DNA of 14,272 bases from Bradyrhizobiaceae bacterium (GTDB taxonomy: Bacteria > Pseudomonadota > Alphaproteobacteria > Rhizobiales > Hyphomicrobiaceae), in assembly GCA_947475855.1 (NCBI GenBank), contig CANJPN010000106.1:1-14272 (forward strand), read 5' to 3'. Under the pieces are notes generated by a model, which worked only from the letters and a program-made list of their open reading frames with translations, did not search any database and was not told the DNA's origin. Shown here one piece after another: positions 7,234 to 14,238 of this stretch; within the stretch, counting starts at the first letter, position 1, and every line of letters begins with the position of its first letter. Position numbers and translations under genes: made by a program.

Positions 7234-9882
7234 ATGAAAACAGATACGCCGCGCCCGATCCGCCTCAAGGACTATCGGCCATCGCCCTGGCTGATTGAGA
7301 CGGTGGCGCTGGACGTGTCGTTGCATCCGACCGAGACACGGGTGCGCTCGCGGCTGAAGATCAAGCCCAATCCGTTGTCGACGGAGAGCAAGCCAGCGTT
7401 GATGCTCGATGGGGAGTTGCTGGAACTCGAAAGCGTCAAACTCGACGGAAAGTTGCAAGCGGCGGGGGACTACGAGCAGACACCGACGCATCTGATATTC
7501 GCGCCGCCGCCGCAGAACGGCTTCACTCTCGAGATCGTGACGCGGATCAATCCGGAGGCCAACAAGGCGCTCAACGGACTTTATCGGTCACGCGGCATCT
7601 ACTGCACGCAATGCGAAGCGGAGGGCTTCAGGCGCATTACGTATTTCCTCGACCGGCCCGACGTTCTCTCGATTTACTCCGTGCGGGTGGAGGCAAGCCT
7701 TGATGAAGCATCGGTGCTGCTTGCCAACGGCAACCCGGTCGAGAGAGGCACGGTCGACAGAGGGCGTCGGCATTACGCTGTGTGGAAAGATCCACACCCC
7801 AAGCCCTGCTATCTGTTCGCGCTGGTCGGCGGCAATCTCGCGTCGATCGCGTCGACGTTCAAGACGCTGTCGGGCCGCCAGGTCGATCTCAGGATCTACG
7901 TGGAGCCGGGCAAGGAAGACCGGGCGCACTGGGCGATGGATTCGCTGAAGCGCTCGATGAAATGGGACGAGAAGCGGTTCGGCCGCGAATACGATCTCGA
8001 CGTGTTCAATATCGTCGCGGTGTCCGATTTCAACATGGGCGCGATGGAGAACAAGGGCCTCAACGTCTTCAACGACCGGCTCATCCTGGCTTCGGCTGAA
8101 ACTGCAACGGACGCGAACTACGAGGCGATCGAAAGCGTCGTCGCGCACGAGTACTTCCATAACTGGACCGGCAACCGCATCACATGCCGCGACTGGTTCC
8201 AGCTCTGCCTGAAGGAGGGTCTCACGGTCTATCGCGACCAGGAGTTCTCGGCTGACGAACGCTCGCGGCCGGTGCAGCGGATTTCCGATGTGCGGCAACT
8301 GAAGGCAGCCCAGTTTCCAGAGGATGCGGGGCCGCTCGCGCATCCCGTGCGGCCGGATCAATACATCGAGATCAACAACTTCTACACGGCGACGGTCTAC
8401 GAAAAGGGCGCGGAGCTCGTTCGCATGATCGAGACGATCGTGGGCCGCGATGGGTTTCGCCGGGGTATGGACCTCTACTTCGAACGCCATGACGGAGAGG
8501 CGGCGACCGTCGAGGATTTCGTCAAGAGCTTCGAAAACGCTGTTGGCGTCGATCTCTCCGAGTTCAAGCAGTGGTATGGCCAATCGGGAACGCCAGAGCT
8601 AATTGCGAAATTGACGTGGGACCGCGCTGCCAAGGCAGCCGAGCTGACGTTTGAACAGGTCAATACGCCGACGGCACGTGAGCCGAAGAAGAAGCCGATG
8701 CATATTCCAGTTCGCGCCGGGCTCATCGGCGCGAACGGAGTCGAGATACCGATGTTGCTGGCGGACGGCACGCCAGTGCGTGACGGCATCCTGCATGTGC
8801 GGGAACGCAAGCAGACGTTCCGGTTCAGTGGGGTGACTTCGCGGCCGGTGCCATCGCTGCTGCGCGGCTTTTCCGCACCGGTAAAGCTTTCCATCGATCT
8901 CGCAGAGCGCGATCTGGAATTTCTAATGGTGCACGACGGCGATCCCTACAACCGCTGGCAAGCGGCGAGCGACTACGCGATGCGTACGCTCATACATCTG
9001 GTGCGTGCGCGGGAGGCGGGGAAGCGCTCCTCCAAGGGGGCTGCGTATGTGGCGGCGCTCAAGACGATCATTGCCGACGAGAAGCTGGAGCCGGCCTACG
9101 TTGCAGAGCTACTCCGGTTGCCGAGTGAATCCGACATCGCGCGAGAGATTGCGCGCAACGTAGATCCGGGCGCGATCCACTCGGCGCGCAGGCAGCTCGT
9201 AAAGCTCGTCGGCACGCTGCTGGGCGACGATCTGGAGCGGCTTTACCAGAAGCATGCGTCCAAGGGCGTGTTCTCGCCGGATGCTGCCGGTGCCGGGCGG
9301 CGCGCGCTTCGCAATACGGTGCTGAGCCTGCTCGCTGCGCGGGATACGCCGGCCGACCGCAAGCGCCTGATCGATCATTCCCGGCGAGCGACCAACATGA
9401 CGGACGAGGCGCATGCGCTCTATCTCATCGCTGAAAGCAAGGCACCCGAGCGAGACGAGGTGCTGCAGGCGTTCCACGATCGGTGGAAGGGCGATCATCT
9501 CGTCATTGATACCTGGTTTGCGGCGCAGGCGATCGCGGCGGAGGCGAACGTACTGGATCGGGTAAAGGCCCTGATGAAAGATCCTTTGTTCTCGCTGACT
9601 GCGCCCAACAAGGTGCGAGCGCTGATCGGCAACTTCGCGCTGGGGAACCCTTCCCAGTTCAATCGGGCGGACGGCGCGGGCTATCAGTTCCTCGCCACCC
9701 AAGTGCTGGCGATCGAGAAGTTCAATCCGCAGATCGCGGCGCGGCTTTTGAATGCCTTCCGTAGCTGGAGGGCGCTCGAGCCGGAGCGGCGGCGGCAGGC
9801 GCGCAAGGTCCTGCAGGGGATCGCGAAGACCGATGGCCTTTCGCGTGACGTGTTCGAGATTGCATCGAAGATGATCGAGTAG
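7234..9882 (+). CDS. pepN: Aminopeptidase N (M1 family zinc metallopeptidase)
   Basis: PepN removes N-terminal residues from peptides in the cytoplasm and is a main enzyme for completing protein turnover. The 882-residue length is close to the 870 of E. coli PepN. The exopeptidase motif GAMEN is at 269-273. Zinc ligands are His305 and His309 in HEYFHNWTGNR and Glu328 in LKEGLT, with Glu306 as the catalytic base. Tyr389 in ATVYEKGAE fits the transition-state tyrosine. The N-terminal beta domain covers about 10-195 and contains KALNGLYRSRGIYCTQCEAEGFRRITYF. The C-terminal half (beyond about 545) has the Ig-like and helical domains of the family. GGAGA lies about 9 nt before the ATG. All catalytic residues are intact and there is no signal peptide, as expected. 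A weak hairpin (AGTGCC/GGCACT, 9884-9903) follows the stop, without a T-run. Confidence 0.97.
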   Translation: MKTDTPRPIRLKDYRPSPWLIETVALDVSLHPTETRVRSRLKIKPNPLSTESKPALMLDGELLELESVKLDGKLQAAGDYEQTPTHLIFAPPPQNGFTLEIVTRINPEANKALNGLYRSRGIYCTQCEAEGFRRITYFLDRPDVLSIYSVRVEASLDEASVLLANGNPVERGTVDRGRRHYAVWKDPHPKPCYLFALVGGNLASIASTFKTLSGRQVDLRIYVEPGKEDRAHWAMDSLKRSMKWDEKRFGREYDLDVFNIVAVSDFNMGAMENKGLNVFNDRLILASAETATDANYEAIESVVAHEYFHNWTGNRITCRDWFQLCLKEGLTVYRDQEFSADERSRPVQRISDVRQLKAAQFPEDAGPLAHPVRPDQYIEINNFYTATVYEKGAELVRMIETIVGRDGFRRGMDLYFERHDGEAATVEDFVKSFENAVGVDLSEFKQWYGQSGTPELIAKLTWDRAAKAAELTFEQVNTPTAREPKKKPMHIPVRAGLIGANGVEIPMLLADGTPVRDGILHVRERKQTFRFSGVTSRPVPSLLRGFSAPVKLSIDLAERDLEFLMVHDGDPYNRWQAASDYAMRTLIHLVRAREAGKRSSKGAAYVAALKTIIADEKLEPAYVAELLRLPSESDIAREIARNVDPGAIHSARRQLVKLVGTLLGDDLERLYQKHASKGVFSPDAAGAGRRALRNTVLSLLAARDTPADRKRLIDHSRRATNMTDEAHALYLIAESKAPERDEVLQAFHDRWKGDHLVIDTWFAAQAIAAEANVLDRVKALMKDPLFSLTAPNKVRALIGNFALGNPSQFNRADGAGYQFLATQVLAIEKFNPQIAARLLNAFRSWRALEPERRRQARKVLQGIAKTDGLSRDVFEIASKMIE

Positions 9883-9883
9883 C

Positions 9884-9903
9884 AGTGCCGGCCGCCGGGC
9901 ACT
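9884..9903 (+). terminator. Weak hairpin after pepN
   Basis: AGTGCC at 9884-9889 can pair with GGCACT at 9898-9903 across a GC-rich 8-nt loop, immediately after the pepN stop. There is no T-run, so this is at best a weak terminator or 3'-end stabiliser. Confidence 0.25.
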
Positions 9904-10143
9904 TGGCTCCCTGGGGTTGTCAGCGCATGTGTAGATGCCTTTCAAGAAGGATCTAAGTTGCGGCAGCTGTTGCTGTTTTTACCCACTCTAGTCTGCCTTT
10001 ATTGCGCCCGAATCGTTGAGCCTCGACAGATCGTGCCGGATCACGGCATGGTGTATTCCAGCGATTCGGCGGGGTGGCGCGGTTCCGGATCTCGACGGCG
10101 GAAGCTGGGCGGCAGGGCATATCGATTTCTGGGGGATTGCAGG

Positions 10144-10977
10144 ATGGCGGTTGCTACCGACGCCGGTCCATGGGTGGATTCCATCCGGGCCGAGAGTGGT
10201 GCGCTGGAGATGGGCCAGGGCTGGTCCAACGTTCGGCCGCTCGAGCGGGGGGCGACCGGGGCGATAGGTCAGTGGATCGATCTATTGGCGAGCATCAGCC
10301 ATGAACTGCGGACGCCGCTCAATGCCGTGATCGGCTTCTCGGATGCCATGCAGCAGGAGGTATTTGGTCCGATAGGCAACGCGAGGTATCGCGAATATGT
10401 GGGCCATATCCGGACGAGCGGTGTCGAGTTGCTCAAGGCGGCGGAGGACGCGCTGACCATGACGGCAGTGCTGGCCCAGCCCAAGGTATCTGTGCTCGAG
10501 GATATCGCGCTCGCCCCGTTGCTGGATGGCGCGCTGGAAGACATCGGATGGCGAGATCTCGGCCGGGGCGTCGTGGTGGAGGCGCAGATCAGCGAAGGGC
10601 TCGAGGTGCGGGGGGACCGACGGATCCTGCCGCGGGCCATTCGTCAATTGATCTCGATTGCTCATTCGCGGGCCGCTGCCGGCAGTTCTATCCGGATCAG
10701 GGCAGCGAGCGTGCATGGGCAGGTGGAGCTCGTCGTCGAGGTGGCTGATGTCGTGGAAGGGGCTGCGCCGCTGATCCAGCCGGGGACGGAGCTATCGCAT
10801 TTCGAGATCGGGCTTGGGCGCCGGGAACTGGCGCTGTGGCTCGCTTCGGGCTTGCTCGATCTGATGGATTGCCGGCTCGAGGCTGAAATGGATAGTGGGG
10901 GCCTTCGCCTGCGGACCACGCTGGAGCAGTGCACGCAAGATTTGTTTTTCGGGGGAGAACTGGTTCGCAGCGCCTGA
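10144..10977 (+). CDS. Histidine-kinase-like protein with degenerate ATP-binding domain
   Basis: This 277-residue cytoplasmic protein contains a clear dimerisation/phosphotransfer segment: LLASISHELRTPLNAVIGFSD, with His53 as phospho-acceptor. It continues in FGPIGNARYREYVGHIRTSGVELL, typical of alphaproteobacterial kinases of the DivJ/PleC/PdhS style. The following 150 residues have the order of an HATPase_c domain but lack its key motifs. The N-box is replaced by QLISIAHSR, the D-x-G-x-G box by VADVVEGAAPL, and only an IGLGRRELALWL stretch recalls the G2 box. It may therefore bind ATP poorly or act as a scaffold or phosphotransfer protein. A TTG at 9958 has AGAAGGA 6 nt upstream and would add 62 residues, but those codons have low GC at third positions, so 10144 (GGGGA 7 nt upstream) is preferred. 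It converges on the sensor gene with 12 nt between stops. Confidence 0.75.
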   Translation: MAVATDAGPWVDSIRAESGALEMGQGWSNVRPLERGATGAIGQWIDLLASISHELRTPLNAVIGFSDAMQQEVFGPIGNARYREYVGHIRTSGVELLKAAEDALTMTAVLAQPKVSVLEDIALAPLLDGALEDIGWRDLGRGVVVEAQISEGLEVRGDRRILPRAIRQLISIAHSRAAAGSSIRIRAASVHGQVELVVEVADVVEGAAPLIQPGTELSHFEIGLGRRELALWLASGLLDLMDCRLEAEMDSGGLRLRTTLEQCTQDLFFGGELVRSA

Positions 10978-10989
10978 AGGAGGTCGAGT

Positions 10990-11574
10990 TCAGTTCCTTC
11001 GCGGTCCGGTGGCGGGCTCATCACCGTCACCGCGCTCGCTGCGGTCGCCGCGCCATCTTCCCCGACGGTCTCCCTGGTCACCTCCTTGGCCGCCTCTGGG
11101 ACCGGCCCAGTGGCCGCGCCAATTCATGTAGGCGCGCCTTTCCGCCGCGGTCAGGCGTTCGCCCAGTTCGGGCAGCATCTTCTGGATGGCGCGGCGGAGG
11201 TTATTTTCCGCCTCGAACAATCGTTCTTGAGCCGCGACAAAGGCCTGTTTGTCGAATGGCTCTGCGAGGAAGGTGCGAGCCGCATCGGCTCGTGCCCGGC
11301 GCATTTCCATTCGAAGGGGACGCAGCATCGCTATCGGGCGATCGGGAAGAGTTCCACGACGCAGTTCATCGCGGCGATGTTGGGGGAGCGTGCTGACGAA
11401 CGCAGGGATCGACGCTTCGACGGCTCCGCCGCCCAGGGCGAAATTGGCGCGCGCAATCCACAATCCGCGAATGATCACTCCGATCAATAGGGCGTTGAAG
11501 GCCAGCGATGCGATCAGCAGATAGCGTAGCCATGGGCGTCGCGTGGGCAGCGATGGGGCGAGGGGATCGGTCAT
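10990..11574 (-). CDS. Membrane-anchored periplasmic metal-sensor-like protein (CnrX/Metal_resist-like)
   Basis: This 194-residue protein has a basic N-terminus, one membrane helix at about 17-40 (LRYLLIASLAFNALLIGVII) and a helical periplasmic domain at about 55-155. That domain includes AFVSTLPQHRRDELRR, MEMRRARADAARTFLAEPFDKQAFVAA and LGERLTAAERRAYM. The repeated 'AR..A...L' helices and the LTxxER end resemble the Spy/CpxP/CnrX fold (Metal_resist family), which senses metals or misfolded proteins. Residues 158-194 are a Gly/Arg/Asp-rich tail (GPRGGQGGDQGDRRGRWRGD), probably disordered. His66, Met83, Met89, Met91 and His155 are possible metal ligands, but no ligand set can be proven. Its ATG overlaps the TGA of the preceding gene (ATGA), so translation of the two is coupled. 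I infer that it senses a periplasmic condition for the sigma/anti-sigma pair. Confidence 0.7.
   Translation of the reverse strand: MTDPLAPSLPTRRPWLRYLLIASLAFNALLIGVIIRGLWIARANFALGGGAVEASIPAFVSTLPQHRRDELRRGTLPDRPIAMLRPLRMEMRRARADAARTFLAEPFDKQAFVAAQERLFEAENNLRRAIQKMLPELGERLTAAERRAYMNWRGHWAGPRGGQGGDQGDRRGRWRGDRSERGDGDEPATGPRRN
11571..11574 (-). other. ATGA overlap between anti-sigma and sensor genes
   Basis: On the minus strand the ATG of the sensor gene (11574-11572) overlaps the TGA of the upstream gene (11573-11571). This start-stop overlap is a common sign of translational coupling and of equal amounts of two interacting products. Confidence 0.85.
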
Positions 11575-12116
11575 AGCGTCTCCTCGTCGTTGAGGTCGTC
11601 GCCCATTGCCGAGATCGCGGGATCGATGATCGTCGACATGCCCGCGGCCTCGGCCAACTCCTGCAGGACAGGCGTGAGATTGAGGCTGTCTCCGAGATAG
11701 ATGCCGGCCATGAGGCTTGCTGCGATAAGACCGGCGGTCTGCCAACCTCGCATCGCCAGCGGTGGAGGCTGCGGCTTTGGCCGGAATGCGACAATGTTGT
11801 CGCTGGATTGCAGAGGTGTGGTTGCAGCCGAGGCCATGGCGGGGATCTGTTCGGCCATGGCGGCGGCGATGATCCGATCGGTGAGCACAGAGGATCGCGC
11901 AGGGGAAAGCGGGGCCTCTATTCCACTCGTGGTGTCGAGCAGGCGGTCGAGTTCTTGCGCTTCGGCCAGAAGGGCGGGAGCTTCGGGAACCGTGACAGAG
12001 AGTGTCGCGATCCGGGCACGCACGCGCGGCGGCCAACGGGCTGGGTTGCCGCCCCAGCCGTCGATGAGGTCAGCGAGTTCGGCTCGCCGCGTCTCGAATT
12101 CGTTGCTGGTCGTCAT
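11571..12116 (-). CDS. Single-pass membrane protein, putative anti-sigma factor
   Basis: This 181-residue protein has a cytoplasmic N-terminal part of about 120 residues, one predicted membrane helix at about 124-141 (GWQTAGLIAASLMAGIYL) and a 40-residue acidic periplasmic tail. The N-terminus MTTSNEFETRRAELADLIDGW continues into GGNPARWPPRVRARIATL. A similar 'GxNPxRWP' segment recurs in alphaproteobacterial proteins encoded beside ECF sigma genes. There is no zinc-binding HxxxCxxC motif, so it is not a ZAS-type anti-sigma factor. It starts 61 nt after the sigma gene and is coupled to the sensor gene. Function is inferred from position, topology and that N-terminal pattern: it would hold the sigma factor at the membrane and release it on a signal from the sensor. 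The start at 12116 excludes a 46-codon upstream extension that overlaps the sigma gene. Confidence 0.65.
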   Translation of the reverse strand: MTTSNEFETRRAELADLIDGWGGNPARWPPRVRARIATLSVTVPEAPALLAEAQELDRLLDTTSGIEAPLSPARSSVLTDRIIAAAMAEQIPAMASAATTPLQSSDNIVAFRPKPQPPPLAMRGWQTAGLIAASLMAGIYLGDSLNLTPVLQELAEAAGMSTIIDPAISAMGDDLNDEETL

Positions 12117-12177
12117 GCTCGGCTTGCCTTTTTGGGTGGGGCCGCGGGGCTTCGCCGCGTCATCTCTCGCTCTGATC

Positions 12178-12753
12178 TCATGATTCACCGCTGTCGCCTG
12201 GAAGAAGCTGGCGCCATTCCTCTTTAAGTGTGCTCCGCAGTGTCCGCCGGGCACGCGAAAGCAGGGATTCCACGGCCTCGTCGCTGATTGCCAGCGCTGC
12301 AGCCACCTCGCTTTGGCTCAGTCCTTCGAAGTGGAACAGGGCGAGCGCTTGCCGCTGGCGTTCGGGAAGGTCCTGCATCGCGCGGGCTATGCGCGCAGAC
12401 AGGTCGCTTTCGGCGAGATTCGTGAATTGGGTGGCAGCAACGGGCTGCTCGGGTATTTCATCGGTCACGTCGGTGCGTCGGCCCGCCCTGATACGGTCGA
12501 TGCAGTGATTCGTGACGACCCGGCGAAGCCATGGCCGCACGCCCGCGTCGCCGATCTCCAGTCCTGCGCCGCTCTGCCAGAGCTTCACGAAGGCTTCCTG
12601 CACGACGTCCTCGGCTTCCGCCTCGTCTTGAAGTATTCGCCTCGCTACGCCGAGCAGTAAGGGCATATGGCGCTCAATCAGAACACGAAAAGCTCCAGCG
12701 TCGCGCGCGCGAAGCCTCGCCACCAGCGTGCGCTCATCACCTGCAGTCTTCAT
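12178..12753 (-). CDS. ECF (extracytoplasmic function) RNA polymerase sigma factor
   Basis: This 191-residue sigma factor directs RNA polymerase to a specific promoter set. Region 2 spans about 20-92 and includes DEAEAEDVVQEAFVKLW, which holds the core-binding and -10-recognition helices, and PWLRRVVTNHCIDRIR. Region 4 spans about 120-175, with LPERQRQALALFHFEGLSQSEVAAALAI and an ESLLSRARRTLR recognition helix. There is no region 3, as expected for ECF members. The start is uncertain. ATG 12753 gives the normal ECF length but has a weak ribosome site; ATG 12819 has GGAG about 10 nt upstream and would add 22 residues. The gene follows the EF-hand gene on the same strand after 179 nt and precedes the anti-sigma gene by 61 nt. 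I infer a CnrH-like partner role. Confidence 0.9.
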   Translation of the reverse strand: MKTAGDERTLVARLRARDAGAFRVLIERHMPLLLGVARRILQDEAEAEDVVQEAFVKLWQSGAGLEIGDAGVRPWLRRVVTNHCIDRIRAGRRTDVTDEIPEQPVAATQFTNLAESDLSARIARAMQDLPERQRQALALFHFEGLSQSEVAAALAISDEAVESLLSRARRTLRSTLKEEWRQLLPGDSGES

Positions 12754-12932
12754 GCGACAGCCAACAGCAATTGCCGGTCGATCCTCTATGTGGCTGCGGT
12801 GCGCTGTCCGGCTAGCCATCAGGGCGCGTCTCCAGGATTGCACACCTCTAGCGGTTGGGCGATGCCCAAGGAAGCCGCTGGAGAGCCGGCAACCGGCGGG
12901 GGGAGCCCGCCGGCTGCCTCTAGGACCGATCG
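12754..12932 (-). other. Hairpins between EF-hand and sigma genes
   Basis: Two inverted repeats lie here: CCGGCGGG/CCCGCCGG at 12893-12913 (5-nt loop, with neighbouring AGCCGGC bases offering an alternative pairing) and TTGGGC/GCCCAA at 12855-12869 (3-nt loop). They come after the EF-hand stop and before the sigma start. Neither has a T-run. They could limit readthrough from the EF-hand gene or stabilise its message end. A separate promoter for the sigma gene was not recognised. Confidence 0.45.
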
Positions 12933-13934
12933 TCAGCGGGGAGGGCCGCGCTCGTCGGGTCCGCGTCCGCCCATGCCTTGACCACCTGGGCCGCGTTCTC
13001 CCATGCCGGGACCGCGCTGCATGCGCATGCCTCGTCCACCGTCCTCGCGGTCGAGGCGACCATCATTATTGATGTCATGCTCGGCGAAGCGCTCCTTGGC
13101 TGCGGCCATGAATTGCTCGCGTGTCACACGGTTGTCCTTGCCGGCGCCGTGGGCATGCAGGAAGCGGCGGACGCGATAGTCCGTCATTTCCTTCGTCATC
13201 GCATCGCGGTCGGTCTTGTCGATTGCATTGTCCTTGTTGCGGTCGAACATCTCAAACCGCCGGCCGGCCTCGGCAACGAATTCGTCCAACGTGATGATCC
13301 CGTCCTTGTTGGCGTCGGCGCCGACGATGCGGCCCAGCCCGAATGCGCCACCGTTTCCACCCATGCGGCCGGTCTCGCCCTTCAGCACGCCGCGTCCTCG
13401 CATCATCGGGGGAAGGTCGGCGTCGGTTATGCGGCCGTCGCCGTCGAGGTCCATGCGGGCAAAGTCACGTTTGGCGCGCTCGATGACTTCCTGGCGTGTG
13501 ATCTTGCCATCGCGGTCGGCGTCAAAGCGTGCGCCGAAGCGTTGCATCATTCGTTCGCGGATGGGGCCGCGGCTTTCAGTCATGCGACCGATTTCGGCTT
13601 CGACCTCGGCCGCGTCGACGATGCCGTCGCTGTTCTTGTCGAGACGGGCGAAGCGCTCTCGGGTGCGGGCATCGAATTCGTCGGCTGTCACCGATCGGCT
13701 GAGCCAGCCGCGTCGCATGTCCTCGCTGCCAGGTTCGCCTCGGCCGAAGCGGCCGCTCCTGCGGTCGCCCATGCCTTCGCCCATGCCCCGTTCTGGACTT
13801 TGGGCGAAGTCCTCCATGCCGGGCATGCGGTCACGGTGCATGCGACCTTCGCGGTGCCCGACGGCTGCGATCGCGGCAGCGCCGCCGATCAGGACGAGTG
13901 CGCCAGCGGCAAGGGCCAGCTTGCGTTTAGTCAT
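12933..13934 (-). CDS. Exported EF-hand calcium-binding protein with seven candidate loops
   Basis: This 333-residue protein begins with a signal peptide (KRKLALAAGALVLIGGAAAIAAVG, about 3-26). Twelve-residue EF-hand loops start at residues 99 (DKNSDGIVDAAE), 138 (DADRDGKITRQE), 162 (DLDGDGRITDAD), 207 (DANKDGIITLDE), 231 (DRNKDNAIDKTD) and 287 (DINNDGRLDRED). A seventh at 263 (GAGKDNRVTREQ) has lost the first Asp and is probably inactive. Flanking helices such as ERFARL and RRFEMF are present. The N-terminal 27-75 and C-terminal 299-333 segments are rich in Gly, Arg and Met. GAGGAG lies 7 nt before the ATG. The sigma gene is next on the same strand. A periplasmic or secreted Ca2+-binding role is well supported; control by, or of, the sigma factor is inference. 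Confidence 0.9.
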   Translation of the reverse strand: MTKRKLALAAGALVLIGGAAAIAAVGHREGRMHRDRMPGMEDFAQSPERGMGEGMGDRRSGRFGRGEPGSEDMRRGWLSRSVTADEFDARTRERFARLDKNSDGIVDAAEVEAEIGRMTESRGPIRERMMQRFGARFDADRDGKITRQEVIERAKRDFARMDLDGDGRITDADLPPMMRGRGVLKGETGRMGGNGGAFGLGRIVGADANKDGIITLDEFVAEAGRRFEMFDRNKDNAIDKTDRDAMTKEMTDYRVRRFLHAHGAGKDNRVTREQFMAAAKERFAEHDINNDGRLDREDGGRGMRMQRGPGMGERGPGGQGMGGRGPDERGPPR

Positions 13935-13941
13935 CTTGAAA

Positions 13942-13947
13942 CTCCTC
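13942..13947 (-). promoter_or_regulatory. Strong ribosome binding site of the EF-hand gene
   Basis: GAGGAG on the minus strand lies 7 nt before the ATG at 13934, fixing the start and suggesting high translation. Confidence 0.75.
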
Positions 13948-14041
13948 AGGAAGCGAGCGAGCGGTCGATACTCCGTGTGTCGAACCGGTCGTCTGATGTG
14001 AGGAACGCTGGCGCCGCCGGATTTCCGTCGCTGGGGGGCAT

Positions 14042-14061
14042 TTGGACAGGTGAGTGTCCAA
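14042..14061. promoter_or_regulatory. Operator-like inverted repeat upstream of the EF-hand gene
   Basis: TTGGACA at 14042-14048 and TGTCCAA at 14055-14061 are perfect inverted 7-mers separated by 6 bases, about 108 nt upstream of the EF-hand start. The 13-base centre spacing fits one face-and-a-bit of the helix, as in dimeric repressor or activator sites. No regulator is identified. Confidence 0.4.
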
Positions 14062-14179
14062 TTTCCGCTGCTCGTCCGATGCCGGGAGATGGTGAAATTT
14101 CATGATTTATCCACTCCCGGGATGTGCCTAGGTGGGGGCGCGTCCCAGGACGTGGTGTACGAGGCGGGGGAGGCAAGGG

Positions 14180-14238
14180 GCCCCGCGGCGTTGCGCGTAG
14201 GGAGGCCGTAGGCCGACCGGAGAGCAACGCCGCGGGGC
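14180..14238. repeat. Perfect 15-bp inverted repeat with structured loop
   Basis: GCCCCGCGGCGTTGC at 14180-14194 is matched exactly by its reverse complement at 14224-14238. The 29-base loop contains GGCC-GTA-GGCC, which can form a small inner stem. An A7T3 run follows on the plus strand. No T-run follows the stem in either direction, so it is not an ordinary terminator. It may be a REP-type intergenic element or part of a structured RNA. Confidence 0.6.

Noticed and set aside
7588..8583. 331-codon minus-strand open frame inside pepN
   Set aside because: Antisense to the most conserved catalytic part of PepN and without any recognisable domain.
14042..14100. ECF-type promoter (GGAAA-like -35) upstream of the EF-hand gene
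   Set aside because: GGAAAT occurs twice on the minus strand here, but no CGTC/CGTT-like -10 lies at the usual 16-17 nt distance.
12978..14105. 375-codon plus-strand open frame opposite the EF-hand gene
   Set aside because: It mirrors the repetitive Asp/Gly codons of the EF-hand gene. The minus strand has a signal peptide, a strong ribosome site and canonical loops.
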